Assembly: GCA_023393895.1 (NCBI GenBank)
Contig: JAEXBT010000066.1
Coordinates: 1 to 20,295 of the forward strand
Length of the DNA: 20,295 bases
Source: Pseudomonadota bacterium
GTDB lineage: Bacteria; Pseudomonadota; Gammaproteobacteria; Xanthomonadales; Xanthomonadaceae
Direction of reading: 5' to 3'
Under the pieces are notes generated by a model. The model was not told where the DNA came from. It saw only the letters and a program-made list of their open reading frames with translations, and did not search any database. Below are positions 1 through 11,402 of the stretch, in pieces (within the stretch, counting starts at the first letter, position 1; each line of letters begins with the position of its first letter). Made by a program: the position numbers and the translations under genes.

Positions 1-533
1 CGAGTGCGCAAGTCCCGGATGTATTCATCAAATCCCGTGCCCTGAAACAGCTTAATCAAGAAGCTGCCTCCGGGTCGCAGGTGCTGCTGCGCGAAATCGC
101 GCGCCAATTCGGCAAGATACATCGAACGCGGCTGATCAACCGCGTCCACACCGGACATATTGGGGGCCATATCCGAAAGCACAAGGGCCACCGGCGTGCC
201 GGCCAGCGTGGCCTCCAACTGTGCCAACGGCTCAGGCTCACGGAAATCACCCAGAATGAACTCCACGCCCGCCAGCGAAGGCATGTCCAGGATGTCCAGC
301 GCAATCACCCGGCCCGCATCGCCCAGCTCACGCCGCACCAATTGCGACCAGCCACCCGGCGCGGCGCCCAGATCCACCACCACCATGCCGGGCTTGAGCA
401 AGCGATCACGCGCGATCAACTCCTCCAGCTTGTAGGCGGCACGCGAACGCATCCCTTCGGCCTGCGCCTTCTTCACGTAGGGATCGGAAAAGTGCTCGCG
501 GAGCCAGCGATGGCTGGATTTGCTGCGGGACAT
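1..533 (-). CDS. rlmE: RlmE (FtsJ/RrmJ) 23S rRNA 2'-O-uridine methyltransferase, 3' end cut by window
   Basis: RlmE methylates the 2'-O of U2552 in the 23S rRNA A-loop late in 50S assembly, using S-adenosylmethionine. About 177 codons are present; the E. coli protein has about 209, so the last 30 or so lie left of the window. The N-terminus reads [16 protein letters not shown]. The SAM loop [11 protein letters not shown] is at about residues 54-64. The catalytic K-D-K set is visible: K35 in AAYKLEE, D121 in SDMAPNMSG and K161 in SFLIKLFQG, matching E. coli K38, D124 and K164. The ATG at 533 gives the family N-terminus. The gene diverges from yhbY, as in E. coli, where ftsH follows rlmE; ftsH is therefore expected beyond the left edge (inference). 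No Shine-Dalgarno sequence is evident. Confidence 0.96.
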   Translation of the reverse strand, partial: MSRSKSSHRWLREHFSDPYVKKAQAEGMRSRAAYKLEELIARDRLLKPGMVVVDLGAAPGGWSQLVRRELGDAGRVIALDILDMPSLAGVEFILGDFREPEPLAQLEATLAGTPVALVLSDMAPNMSGVDAVDQPRSMYLAELARDFAQQHLRPGGSFLIKLFQGTGFDEYIRDLRT

Positions 534-570
534 GGACGGTGCGCCCGGCGGGCGGGAAGGGCTGGCCCGC

Positions 571-576
571 ATGATA
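571..576 (-). promoter_or_regulatory. Candidate -10 box for rlmE (TATCAT)
   Basis: On the minus strand the rlmE/yhbY gap contains GGTATCATG. TATCAT differs from the sigma-70 -10 consensus at one position and would place the transcript start near 564, about 30 bases before the rlmE ATG. No convincing -35 box is seen at 16-18 bases. On the other strand the overlapping TACCCT (575-580) could serve yhbY. The same 9-mer recurs upstream of surE. Confidence 0.4.
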
Positions 577-609
577 CCCTGCCCCCTCCCCACCCTTTTG
601 CAGAACCGC

Positions 610-918
610 ATGGACAGCGCCTCGCTCACCTCCGCCCAGATCCGCTTCCTGCGCGGGCAGGCGCACGAGTTGAAGGCGTTGATGCAGGTCGGCGGCAAGG
701 GCGTGAGCGATGCCGTGGTGGCTGAACTGGGGCAGTTGCTGGCCGACCACGAACTGGTGAAGGTCAAGGTCGGCGCCGAGGACCGCGACGCCCGGGATGC
801 GCTGATCGCGCAGCTCGCCGAGCGCAGCGGCGCCACCCTGGTGCAGCGGATCGGGCATGTCGCGGTGCTCTACCGGGCCTCCACCGAGAAGCGCCGCATC
901 GTGCTGCCGCGGGCCTGA
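610..918 (+). CDS. yhbY: YhbY-family CRM-domain RNA-binding protein
   Basis: This is a small (102 aa) single-domain CRS1-YhbY (CRM) protein. The family binds RNA and associates with pre-50S ribosomal particles in E. coli. The sequence starts [20 protein letters not shown], then has the CRM glycine loop [12 protein letters not shown] (about residues 26-37), the strand HELVKVKVG and the C-terminal [16 protein letters not shown]. Length and motif order are normal for stand-alone YhbY. In-frame ATGs at 520 and 571 add residues unlike the family, and 520 lies inside rlmE, so 610 is preferred. It diverges from rlmE, as in E. coli, which supports a ribosome-assembly role. The next gene begins 8 bases after its stop and is probably cotranscribed. 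Confidence 0.93.
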   Translation: MDSASLTSAQIRFLRGQAHELKALMQVGGKGVSDAVVAELGQLLADHELVKVKVGAEDRDARDALIAQLAERSGATLVQRIGHVAVLYRASTEKRRIVLPRA

Positions 919-926
919 AACCGGCC

Positions 927-1301
927 ATGCAGCTGGTCGAGGAGCGCCCTGATCTCGAATACATCCTGCGCGGTGCCGATGGCACGTCCGCGCTGGTGAA
1001 CGAGCGCAAGCTGCAATCAAGCTTCATCATCGCACCGACGCGCTTGGTCGAGGACTGGCCGGTCCGCAATCTGGACGAATTGACCCCGGCCACGCTCGAG
1101 GCGTTGCTGGCACTGGCGCCGGAAGTGATCCTGCTCGGCACCGGCGAGCGCCAGGGCTTCCCGCACGCGGCGGTCGCCGCGGCCTGCCTGCGACAGGGCA
1201 TCGGCATCGAAGCCATGACCAATGCCGCGGCGGCGCGGACCTACAACGTGCTCGCCGGCGAGGGCCGACGCGTCGTGGCGGGCTTCCTGCTACCGGGCTG
1301 A
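927..1301 (+). CDS. Mth938-like (DUF498) domain protein
   Basis: This 124-aa protein belongs to the Mth938-like/DUF498 family, related to the mitochondrial complex I assembly factor NDUFAF3; the bacterial role is not established. Visible features are the N-terminal MQLVEERPDLEYILRGADG, a central SFIIAPTRLVEDWPV, the segment PEVILLGTGERQGFP (about residues 69-83) and GIEAMTNAAAARTYNVLAGE near the end, which is the usual order for the family. It follows yhbY after 8 bases without a clear Shine-Dalgarno sequence, so translational coupling to yhbY is likely. No signal peptide or membrane segment is seen; it should be cytoplasmic. It converges on nlpD across a 122-base gap. The family call is firm; the function is unknown. 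Confidence 0.87.
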   Translation: MQLVEERPDLEYILRGADGTSALVNERKLQSSFIIAPTRLVEDWPVRNLDELTPATLEALLALAPEVILLGTGERQGFPHAAVAAACLRQGIGIEAMTNAAAARTYNVLAGEGRRVVAGFLLPG

Positions 1302-1323
1302 GTGAGGGCGAATCCTAGATTGC

Positions 1324-1339
1324 GCCGGCGATCGCCGGC
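1324..1339. repeat. Perfect 16-bp palindrome in the convergent gap between the Mth938-like gene and nlpD
   Basis: GCCGGCGATCGCCGGC is its own reverse complement. It lies 22 bases after the stop of the Mth938-like gene and 84 bases past the nlpD stop. With no loop and no U-tract it is a poor intrinsic terminator, though as RNA it could fold into a short GC-rich hairpin that halts transcription from either side. The rest of the gap holds a run of nine C (1373-1381) bracketed by GCCCG/CGGGC, and nothing else I recognise. Confidence 0.5.
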
Positions 1340-1423
1340 AGCCCTGGGACTGCATGAAGCGAGCGCCCGAAGCCCCCCCCCTCCGGGCCAGACCGCCATT
1401 GCAAAGTACGAACGTGCGGGGGT

Positions 1424-2224
1424 CTACTTGCGCGGCAGATGCGCCTGCGGATCCACCGGCTTGCCGTTCAGGCGGATCTCGAAGTGCAGCATGTTGCGGG
1501 TGGCGCCGGTACTGCCCACCTCGCCGATCTGCTGTCCCGCCTTGACCAGGGCGCCTTCGTTGACCAGTCGCTTGCGGTTGTGGCCGTAGGCCGAGAGCCA
1601 CTGGTCGTTGTGCTTGACGATGATGAGTTCGCCGTAGCCCACCAGCCCGGAGCCCGAATAGACCACGGTGCCATCGGCTGCCGCACGCACCGGATCCCCC
1701 GCGTTGCCAGCGATGTCGATGCCCTGCCGGGTCGGATTTCCAGCCTGGTAGGTGCTGATCAACGCACCGTCGGCCGGCCAGCGCCAAGGCAGGCGGGCAA
1801 CCGGTGCAGCCGCCGGCGCCGGGGGTGTCGCCGGACGGGTCGGGGCAGGCTTCACAGGGCTGCGTGCCGGCGGGATGCTGGCCACGTTGCCGCCCGGATA
1901 CAGGCGCAGGCGCTGGCCGGGGTAGATGGTGTAAGGCGGCGGGATGTTGTTCCACAGCGCAAGGTCCAGCGCGGTGATGCCGTTGCTGGTGGCGATTCGG
2001 TAGACCGTGTCGCCTTTCTGCACCACCTGGGTGGCGCCGTACTTGGGTTGCGAGACGCGCACCGGCGCCGTGCCGGGCCGGGACGAAGCAGCCGTTCCCG
2101 CGCCGCCAGTCCGGACCACGCTGCTGCTGCAACCGACCGCCACCAAGAGCGGTACCAGGGCGGCAGCCAGTACGGTCGGGCTGAATGCGGGAGAAGTCGT
2201 GCTGCGCGTGTTGGATGGGATCAT
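1424..2224 (-). CDS. nlpD: NlpD-like lipoprotein: LysM plus degenerate LytM/M23 domain
   Basis: NlpD is an envelope lipoprotein that activates the septal amidase AmiC rather than cutting peptidoglycan itself. The 266-aa sequence shows a hydrophobic N-terminus ending in a lipobox (AVGC, Cys32), a LysM domain at about 67-110 (VVQKGDTVYRIA ... YPGQRLRLYP), a Pro/Ala linker at about 119-147 and an M23/LytM fold at about 148-262. The zinc site is degraded as in E. coli NlpD: the first ligand His is Arg (R166 in RQGID) and the HLH motif reads MLH (M245, H247), while D170 and H215 remain. I infer an activator, not an enzyme. It is the last gene of surE-pcm-exoD-nlpD, 28 bases after exoD. The rpoS gene that follows nlpD in enterics and pseudomonads is absent. 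Confidence 0.9.
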   Translation of the reverse strand: MIPSNTRSTTSPAFSPTVLAAALVPLLVAVGCSSSVVRTGGAGTAASSRPGTAPVRVSQPKYGATQVVQKGDTVYRIATSNGITALDLALWNNIPPPYTIYPGQRLRLYPGGNVASIPPARSPVKPAPTRPATPPAPAAAPVARLPWRWPADGALISTYQAGNPTRQGIDIAGNAGDPVRAAADGTVVYSGSGLVGYGELIIVKHNDQWLSAYGHNRKRLVNEGALVKAGQQIGEVGSTGATRNMLHFEIRLNGKPVDPQAHLPRK

Positions 2225-2252
2225 GGGTCTGCTTATCTCTTCTTGAGAGGCG

Positions 2253-2909
2253 TCAGCCGGTGAAGCGTTGCCAGAGCTGGTGCAGGATCGCGCCCCCGCC
2301 CCCGATCAGCACCGCGAAATAGATGATCGTGGCAAGGTTGGCCAAGTGGGCCAGCAGGATCGACACGCCGTCGCGCTGGATGAAGCCCACCGAAAACAGC
2401 AGCAGGGCAACCGCGGGCAGCGTATTGCTGAAAGGCACGAAACCGAATGGCGCCATCAACAGTAGCGCGCCGAGAATGAAGGCGAGGTTGTTGAGCCGTT
2501 GCATCCCGCGCCCGTTCACCAGTGCCGGCAACCGGTGGGGCTTGCTGATGCGCTCCATCCGCTGCACCCAGGTCAGTCCGGTGCGCAGTCCGGGCCGCAG
2601 CTTTTCAACCGGCAGGGGGCGCTCGCGGATCCGCGCCGGCAGCCAGAGCGGCTTGCCGATCAGCCGGCTCACGCCGACCATCAGGATCGCCGCACCGAAC
2701 ACCGTGCTGACGCCCGGGATGGACACCGGAATCAGGAACACCAGTGTCAACAGGATGGTAAGGACCAGCAGGCCCTCGTCGCCGAACACATCGATCAGCT
2801 CGCGCAGGGTGAGGTGGTCGTCGGGCAACTGCTCGATCACCGACTCGATCTGCTCGCCCAGCGAACCCTCGGCCGCTGCATCGCCGGTGCCGCGTCTGGC
2901 TTCGTTCAT
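2253..2909 (-). CDS. ExoD-family exopolysaccharide-synthesis membrane protein
   Basis: This 218-aa protein matches the ExoD family, named for a Sinorhizobium gene affecting exopolysaccharide; its biochemical role is unknown. After a soluble N-terminus with LPDDHLTLRELIDVFGDEG (about 28-46) there are about five hydrophobic segments (roughly 46-62, 66-84, 141-158, 162-177, 184-208). Family signatures include LVFLIPVSIPGVSTVFGA and APFGFVPFSNTLPA. The middle (about 85-140) is basic and probably cytoplasmic. The ATG at 2909 lies 4 bases after the pcm stop and nlpD starts 28 bases after its own stop, so it is embedded in the surE-pcm-nlpD operon. A role in envelope stress or polymer handling is inference only. 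The family call is fairly secure; function is open. Confidence 0.85.
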   Translation of the reverse strand: MNEARRGTGDAAAEGSLGEQIESVIEQLPDDHLTLRELIDVFGDEGLLVLTILLTLVFLIPVSIPGVSTVFGAAILMVGVSRLIGKPLWLPARIRERPLPVEKLRPGLRTGLTWVQRMERISKPHRLPALVNGRGMQRLNNLAFILGALLLMAPFGFVPFSNTLPAVALLLFSVGFIQRDGVSILLAHLANLATIIYFAVLIGGGGAILHQLWQRFTG

Positions 2910-2913
2910 CGCT

Positions 2914-3579
2914 TCATTCCGTGATGCCGGCCAGCAGCGGCACGAAGCTCACCGGCGCCAGGTTCTGCTGTTCGATGCCGCCGCCCGCGTCCTTGCGCAG
3001 CCGCAGCAACTGCCCCGACACCGGCGCCACCAGGGTGCCACCCGGCGCAAGCTGCTCGACTAGCGCCGGCTCCAGCGCCGCGGCACCGGCGGTGACGACG
3101 ATCGCGTCGAACGGCGCGTGTTCGGCCCAGCCGACCCGTCCGTCGTCGTGGCGGCTGCGGACCTCCAGCCCGAGCTTGCGGAAACGCTTGCGCGCGCCGC
3201 GCAACAGGTCGCCAATGCGTTCCACCGTGAACACCTGCAGGCCGAGCGCAGCGAGGATCGCCGCCTGGTAGCCGGAACCGGTGCCTATCTCCAGCACGGT
3301 CTTCGGATGGGTTTCGAGCACCGCTTCGGTCATCTTCGCCACCACCCACGGCTGCGAGATGGTCTGGCCGTGGCCGATCGGCAGGGCCGTGTCCTCGTAG
3401 GCGCGTGCCGCCAGCGCCTCGTCCACGAACAGGTGGCGCGGCAGCGTGCGGATCGCCGCCAACACGCGCTCGTCAACCACGCCCTGCTCGCGCAGGCGGT
3501 CGATCAGTCGGTCGCGCACACGCTGGCCGGTCATCCCGACCCCGATCGTCTCCGGCCGCAGATGCATGCGCGAAATCAT
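2914..3579 (-). CDS. pcm: Protein-L-isoaspartate O-methyltransferase
   Basis: Pcm methylates L-isoaspartyl residues in aged cytoplasmic proteins with S-adenosylmethionine, starting their repair to aspartate. The 221-aa sequence has the substrate-side motif [17 protein letters not shown] (about 69-85, with Ser75 at the conserved catalytic-region serine) and the SAM-binding motif [13 protein letters not shown] (about 95-107). Later come the strands [10 protein letters not shown] and [16 protein letters not shown] [13 protein letters not shown]. Length and order are normal; the N-terminus is about 15 residues longer than in E. coli. Its ATG overlaps the surE stop by 4 bases (ATGA, 3576-3579), and exoD begins 4 bases after its stop, so translation is probably coupled through surE-pcm-exoD. 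Confidence 0.96.
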   Translation of the reverse strand: MISRMHLRPETIGVGMTGQRVRDRLIDRLREQGVVDERVLAAIRTLPRHLFVDEALAARAYEDTALPIGHGQTISQPWVVAKMTEAVLETHPKTVLEIGTGSGYQAAILAALGLQVFTVERIGDLLRGARKRFRKLGLEVRSRHDDGRVGWAEHAPFDAIVVTAGAAALEPALVEQLAPGGTLVAPVSGQLLRLRKDAGGGIEQQNLAPVSFVPLLAGITE

Positions 3580-4346
3580 GACAGCGAGAAGCCCTGCACC
3601 CAGTTCGCCACCTGCTCGAGGGCCTGGTAGCGGGTCAGGTCGACCTTGATCGGCGTCACCGAAATGGCCCCGCGGCGCACCGCGTCGAAGTCGGTGCCGG
3701 GGCCGGCGTCCTGCTCTGGCCCGGCTGGGCCAATCCAGTAGAAGGCGCGGCCGCGCGGATCGGGTGCGGCGATGCAGGCCTCGGCGCGATGGCGGTTGCC
3801 GAGCCGGGTGGCCTCGAACGCGGTGACATCGTCCCAGATGATGTCGGGGACATTGACGTTCAGGATGGTGTCGGCGGGCAGCGGCTCGCGGCCCAGCCTG
3901 TCGACGATCTGCGCCGCGGCACGCGCTGCCGTCCCGAAGTGCCGCGGCTCGTGGTCGCGGGTGACCAGCGACATCGCCACGGCGGGCAGGCCGAGGAAAC
4001 GCCCCTCCATCGCCGCCGACACCGTGCCCGAATAGATCACGTCATCGCCCAGGTTGGCAGCGTTGTTGATCCCGGACACCACGATGTCGGGCTCCTCGCG
4101 GCCGTTGAACATGCCGGTCAGCGCCAGATGCACGCAATCGGTCGGGGTGCCGTGCACCCGCCAGGTGTCGTCATCAAGCTGCACCACGCGAATCGGCATG
4201 TCGAGGGTGAGCGAGTTGCTGGCGCCGCTGCGGTCGCGGTCGGGAGCCACCACCGTCACCTGGTGGCCAGCCTCGCGCAGGCCCTCGGCCAGGATGCGGA
4301 TGCCCGGCGCGTCCACGCCGTCGTCGTTGCTCACCAGGATGCGCAT
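3576..4346 (-). CDS. surE: 5'/3'-nucleotidase SurE
   Basis: SurE is a metal-dependent nucleoside-monophosphate phosphatase linked to stationary-phase survival; E. coli SurE also trims short polyphosphate. The 256-aa sequence starts [16 protein letters not shown] with the metal-binding pair D8-D9. S40 in [13 protein letters not shown] and N94 in [19 protein letters not shown] are the other conserved site residues, corresponding to S39 and N91 in E. coli. GTPTDC and [12 protein letters not shown] are present as usual. It heads a surE-pcm-exoD-nlpD operon. A GAGGGA stretch sits just upstream of the ATG as a ribosome-binding site, and a TATCAT -10 box lies 25 bases before the start. In E. coli surE directly follows truD; here a right-pointing SmrB-like gene separates them. 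Confidence 0.96.
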   Translation of the reverse strand: MRILVSNDDGVDAPGIRILAEGLREAGHQVTVVAPDRDRSGASNSLTLDMPIRVVQLDDDTWRVHGTPTDCVHLALTGMFNGREEPDIVVSGINNAANLGDDVIYSGTVSAAMEGRFLGLPAVAMSLVTRDHEPRHFGTAARAAAQIVDRLGREPLPADTILNVNVPDIIWDDVTAFEATRLGNRHRAEACIAAPDPRGRAFYWIGPAGPEQDAGPGTDFDAVRRGAISVTPIKVDLTRYQALEQVANWVQGFSLS

Positions 4347-4370
4347 GGAGTCCCTCGTTGCGAAGCGGTC

Positions 4371-4376
4371 ATGATA
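4371..4376 (-). promoter_or_regulatory. Candidate -10 box for the surE-pcm-exoD-nlpD operon (TATCAT)
   Basis: The minus strand reads GGTATCATG in the 59-base gap between surE and the SmrB-like gene. A start near 4364 would give an untranslated leader of about 18 bases containing the GAGGGA ribosome-binding site. No good -35 is seen; the -35 distance falls on the -10-like box of the divergent gene, so the two promoters would overlap. Confidence 0.45.
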
Positions 4377-4393
4377 CCGGACCCGCCCCGGGC

Positions 4394-4399
4394 TACAGT
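4394..4399 (+). promoter_or_regulatory. Candidate -10 box for the SmrB-like gene (TACAGT), leaderless spacing
   Basis: TACAGT ends 6 bases before the ATG at 4406, so transcription would begin at or next to the A of the start codon. No Shine-Dalgarno sequence precedes this ATG. The same 6-base spacing is seen for parE and hutG. The hexamer matches TANNNT, the pattern typical of leaderless promoters, but is weak on its own. Confidence 0.35.
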
Positions 4400-4405
4400 C
4401 TCCAC

Positions 4406-4960
4406 ATGCGCTGCCGTTCCGATCCCCCTTCCGATGACGAGGCAGACGACGCCACGCTGTTCCGGGCTGCGATCGGCGAGGTACGTGAAATCAAGGCGCA
4501 GGTCGAGGCACCGACGCGTCCCAAGCCGAAACCGCGGGCCGCGATGCGCGAGCGCGACGAGGCTGACGCCCGCGATGCGTTCCGCCTCGCGCTTGATGAA
4601 CACCTGCTCGGTGCCGGTGACGCGCTCAGCTATCGACGCGACGAGGTGGCGCCACGCGTGCTGAAGAAGCTCGCGCGCGGCGAGTACGCGGCCGGCGACG
4701 AACTCGACCTGCACGGCGTCGACGCGAAGACCGCGGAAGGCTGGCTGCGCGAATTCCTGCGCCACGCGATCAGCGAAGGCATCGGCTGCGTGCGCGTCAT
4801 CCACGGCAAGGGCCGCTACTCCGCAGAAGGCGTGCCAGTGCTGAAGAACCTGGTGGACCGGATGCTGCGCCAGCGTGCGGACGTGCTCGCCTTCCACTCC
4901 GCGCCGGCCGCGCAGGGCGGCACCGGCGCGGTGCTGGTGCTGCTCAAGCCCCGCCGCTGA
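4406..4960 (+). CDS. Smr-domain endonuclease, SmrB/YfcN-like
   Basis: The Smr domain is a nuclease or nucleic-acid-binding fold. In E. coli, SmrB cleaves mRNA at collided ribosomes to start ribosome rescue. The 184-aa product has the SmrB-type layout: an N-terminal helix with [15 protein letters not shown] (about 16-30), a basic linker, then [20 protein letters not shown] (75-94) leading into the Smr domain (about 98-183). Smr motifs are LDLHG (100-104), VIHGKG (131-136) and [10 protein letters not shown] (171-180). An in-frame ATG at 4358 would put the start on top of the surE promoter; 4406 is preferred because it fits the family length. It diverges from surE and converges on truD with 12 bases between stops, splitting a gene order that is continuous in E. 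coli. The ribosome-rescue role is inferred from the family. Confidence 0.88.
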   Translation: MRCRSDPPSDDEADDATLFRAAIGEVREIKAQVEAPTRPKPKPRAAMRERDEADARDAFRLALDEHLLGAGDALSYRRDEVAPRVLKKLARGEYAAGDELDLHGVDAKTAEGWLREFLRHAISEGIGCVRVIHGKGRYSAEGVPVLKNLVDRMLRQRADVLAFHSAPAAQGGTGAVLVLLKPRR

Positions 4961-4972
4961 GAACGCGGCACA

Positions 4973-6007
4973 TCACGCCCGACGCGTGTCGATCACCTCG
5001 CCCAGTTCACGCAGCACGACGGTGGCATAGGCACCCGGCGGCAACTCGAAGCGCAGCTCCAGGCTGCCTTCGTCCAGCCATGTCCATGCCAACCCGCGCA
5101 CCGGCAGGCGCAGGCTGCGCCGCTCCTGCTTGAGCCCCGCGCCCTCCAGTCCTTCGCGCAGGGTGACATGGGCCGCGGCAACCTCGGTTTCGATCGCCTG
5201 CACCTCGCCGATGCTGCGCAGCGGACCGCGCCCCCACATGGGCCCGGTCGGGTGGATGTCGAAGGCGGCGAGGCGCGCATCGATGCCGGCATCCACATCC
5301 ACCGGTCCGAACACGCTCTGGCTGCCCTCGAGCATGAACACGTCACCATCGATGCCAGCGGCCCAGTTCCCGCGCGCCACCCGCTCGCCAAGCACCGCAT
5401 TGAAGATTTCCGAACGCGCCGCCGACAGCAGCAATGAACGCTCCTCGCGGCGCACCCGGCGGCCGGCGAACATCGCCAGCGCCTGGGCCACGTTGTCGCC
5501 GGCGGTGCCAAAGCGTTGCTCGCCGAAGTAGTTGGGCACGCCACTCCCGGCGATCGCCGCGAGCCGCGTCTCGATGGCATCACGCACGCCCTGCACATCG
5601 CGGAGCCGCAGCACGAAGCGGTTGCCGGCCAGCGCGCCACGCGGCAGCTTGCGACTGTGCCATGCATGCGCGAGCACCCGCAGGTGGTCGCTGTCGAGTG
5701 CTTCGAGGACTGGCGCCACCTTCTTCGGCAGCCATACCGAGAAGCGCTGCCGGGTGATGGCATGGCGGTCCTTCAGGCCGGCATAACCGATTGCGGATTC
5801 CGCCACGCCCGCCCAGCGGGCGATACGTCGCGCCGCGAACAGCGTGTTCATGCCACGCTTCTCGACGGTCAGCAGCAGATGCTCGCCGGCACCGCTGGCC
5901 GCGAACGCATCGATTTCCTCGACGAAGAAGTCCTCCTCCGCCTCGCGCATCCGCGCCGCCAGCACCGGCGCGCCGTGCGCCCGGGCCAGCCCATCAAGCG
6001 GATTCAA
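4973..6007 (-). CDS. truD: tRNA pseudouridine(13) synthase TruD, TTG start
   Basis: TruD makes pseudouridine 13 in tRNA-Glu and related tRNAs. The 344-aa sequence shows the catalytic motif [14 protein letters not shown] with Asp80, the same number as the E. coli nucleophile. It also has the TruD-specific segments [12 protein letters not shown] (about 156-167), [20 protein letters not shown] and, near the C-terminus, [18 protein letters not shown]. The reading frame begins with TTG at 6007, inside a TTGA overlap with the ispF stop (6004-6007). The first ATG, 19 codons later, would remove the conserved [25 protein letters not shown] N-terminus, so I accept the TTG. It is the last gene of the pyrG operon; no clear intrinsic terminator follows, and the SmrB-like gene ends 12 bases away on the other strand. 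Confidence 0.95.
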   Translation of the reverse strand: MNPLDGLARAHGAPVLAARMREAEEDFFVEEIDAFAASGAGEHLLLTVEKRGMNTLFAARRIARWAGVAESAIGYAGLKDRHAITRQRFSVWLPKKVAPVLEALDSDHLRVLAHAWHSRKLPRGALAGNRFVLRLRDVQGVRDAIETRLAAIAGSGVPNYFGEQRFGTAGDNVAQALAMFAGRRVRREERSLLLSAARSEIFNAVLGERVARGNWAAGIDGDVFMLEGSQSVFGPVDVDAGIDARLAAFDIHPTGPMWGRGPLRSIGEVQAIETEVAAAHVTLREGLEGAGLKQERRSLRLPVRGLAWTWLDEGSLELRFELPPGAYATVVLRELGEVIDTRRA

Positions 6008-6501
6008 CCGGCCACCAGCAGGCAGATCGCCTGTGCCGCGATGCCCTCGCCTCGCCCGGTGAAGCCCAGTCGCTCGCTGGTGGTCGCCTTGATGCTCACC
6101 GCATCGATATCCACGTCAAGCTCGGCCGCCAGCAGCGTGCGCATCGCCTCCGCATGCGGCCCGACCTTCGGGCGCTCGCAGATCACGGTCACGTCGCAGT
6201 TGCCGATCCGCCATCCGCGCTCCCCGGCCAGCGCGCGGCAGTGGCGGAGGAACTCGATGCTCGCCGCATTCTTCCAGCGCATGTCGGAGGGTGGGAAGTG
6301 CCGACCGATGTCACCCAGCGCAAGCGCTCCGAGGATCGCGTCGCACAGGGCATGGATCACCACGTCGCCATCGCTGTGCGCGACGACGCCGCGTTCGTGC
6401 GGCACCCGCACGCCGCCCAGCATGACGTGGTCGCCCTCGCCGAAGGCATGCACGTCGAAGCCCTGGCCGATGCGGAGGCGCGGAGGTGTTGGTTCGGTCA
6501 T
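6004..6501 (-). CDS. ispF: 2-C-methyl-D-erythritol 2,4-cyclodiphosphate synthase IspF
   Basis: IspF is the fifth enzyme of the MEP isoprenoid pathway. It converts the CDP-methylerythritol phosphate product of IspE to the cyclic diphosphate and releases CMP, working as a zinc-bound trimer. The 165-aa sequence has GQGFDVHAF (D16 and H18 as metal ligands), [17 protein letters not shown] (H50 as the third ligand), [11 protein letters not shown] and the C-terminal [19 protein letters not shown]. Length is standard. The ATG at 6501 overlaps the ispD stop by 4 bases (ATGA), and the stop overlaps the truD TTG start, so translation of ispD-ispF-truD should be coupled. IspD and IspF are separate here, not fused as in many alphaproteobacteria. 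Confidence 0.97.
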   Translation of the reverse strand: MTEPTPPRLRIGQGFDVHAFGEGDHVMLGGVRVPHERGVVAHSDGDVVIHALCDAILGALALGDIGRHFPPSDMRWKNAASIEFLRHCRALAGERGWRIGNCDVTVICERPKVGPHAEAMRTLLAAELDVDIDAVSIKATTSERLGFTGRGEGIAAQAICLLVAG

Positions 6502-7190
6502 CGCTGCGACACCAGGTATTCGAAGCGCGCCAAGTCGGCGCGGGTGGTGATCTTGAAGTTGTCCTCGCTGCCTTCGACCAGACGCGCGTGGACACCGACG
6601 AGTTCCATCGCCATCGCCTCGTCTGTGACTTCGGTGGCACGGGCAGCAGCAGACGCGAGCGCGTCCGACAGCGCGGCACGCGGGAAGGCCTGCGGAGTGA
6701 ACGCACGCCAGAGCCCCTCTCGCGGTTCAGTGGCGGCGATTGCGCCTGCCCCGTCGGCGCGCTTGAGCGTATCGCGCACCGGCGCGGCGAGAATCGCACC
6801 GTCCGGATGCACCTCGAGCGCGGTGAACAGCGCATCCAGGTCACGATGGGCAAGGTTCGGTCGCGCGGCATCGTGCACCAGCACCGCAGAGTCGGTGGCC
6901 ACTTCCGACGGCAACGCCGCCAGCGCATTCGCCACGGACGCGGCACGACTCGCGCCTCCCACGCACCGCAGGACGGGCTTGCCGTGCAGCGTGTCGGCCA
7001 CTGCGTCCGTCTGCGCATCCTCCGGCAATGCCACCACCGCGCCGGCGATCCGCGGATGCGACAGCAGCATGTCCAGCGTATGCATGAGGATGCTGCGACC
7101 GGCCACCTCGATGAACTGCTTGGGCGTGTCGCCGCCGAAGCGCGTACCACTGCCACCGGCCGGGATCACGCACCAGTGGCGCATACTCAC
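6498..7190 (-). CDS. ispD: 2-C-methyl-D-erythritol 4-phosphate cytidylyltransferase IspD
   Basis: IspD transfers CMP from CTP to methylerythritol phosphate, the third step of the MEP pathway. The 230-aa sequence has the nucleotide-binding loop [17 protein letters not shown] (about 10-26), the central [13 protein letters not shown] and the C-terminal [15 protein letters not shown] and [16 protein letters not shown], all usual for the family. Two starts are possible: GTG at 7190, which overlaps the ftsB stop as GTGA, or ATG at 7184 two codons on. The protein changes by only two residues, and the overlap pattern of this operon favours GTG. It lies downstream of pyrG in the same operon, so an enzyme that uses CTP is cotranscribed with the one that makes it. 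Confidence 0.96.
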   Translation of the reverse strand: MSMRHWCVIPAGGSGTRFGGDTPKQFIEVAGRSILMHTLDMLLSHPRIAGAVVALPEDAQTDAVADTLHGKPVLRCVGGASRAASVANALAALPSEVATDSAVLVHDAARPNLAHRDLDALFTALEVHPDGAILAAPVRDTLKRADGAGAIAATEPREGLWRAFTPQAFPRAALSDALASAAARATEVTDEAMAMELVGVHARLVEGSEDNFKITTRADLARFEYLVSQR

Positions 7191-7537
7191 TCTTCCGCCA
7201 CCTGTTCGGGCAGCGGCTCGGGCACCGGCTTCGGGCGCTCATCGACCACGCGATAGAACGTTTCCCCCGGCTTGATCAGGCCGAACTCGTCGCGCGCGCG
7301 CTCCTCGATCGCCGCGCCACCGGATGCAGGATCCTTGAGGTCGCGCACCTCCGCGGCAAGTGCGTCATTGCGCAGCCCAAGATCGGCATTGGTCTGCTTC
7401 TGCCGCGCCACCTGGGCCTGAAGTCCTTCGACCTCACGCTGCCCGCCCACGCCGAACCACAACCGGTACTGCAGCCAGCCAAGCAGGGCCAGCAGCACCA
7501 GTGCGATCAGCAGCAGCGGGCGGCGCGAGGCGCGCAT
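7187..7537 (-). CDS. ftsB: Cell division protein FtsB
   Basis: FtsB is a bitopic inner-membrane divisome protein that forms the FtsQ-FtsB-FtsL complex controlling FtsWI. The 116-aa product has a short basic cytoplasmic tail (MRASRR), one membrane helix (about 7-28), a heptad-like coiled coil (about 35-70, EVEGLQAQVARQKQTNADL...), then the conserved EERARDEFGLIKPGETFYRV (about 78-97). The C-terminal tail is Pro/Glu-rich. Length is slightly above the E. coli protein (103 aa) because of that tail. It begins 6 bases after the eno stop, and its stop overlaps the ispD start. The eno-ftsB-ispD order is widespread in gammaproteobacteria and supports the call. Confidence 0.94.
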   Translation of the reverse strand: MRASRRPLLLIALVLLALLGWLQYRLWFGVGGQREVEGLQAQVARQKQTNADLGLRNDALAAEVRDLKDPASGGAAIEERARDEFGLIKPGETFYRVVDERPKPVPEPLPEQVAEE

Positions 7538-7543
7538 CCGGCG

Positions 7544-11394
<3,851 letters not shown>

Positions 11395-11402
11395 CCGGGG
11401 CC

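Noticed and set aside
1373..1381. C9 run as a phase-variation switch
   Set aside because: It lies between two convergent stop codons, outside any coding or promoter region that length change could switch.
5791..7275. Right-pointing open frame of 494 codons antisense to truD, ispF, ispD and ftsB
   Set aside because: Spans four certain genes on the other strand; Ser/Arg/Ala-rich without recognisable motifs.
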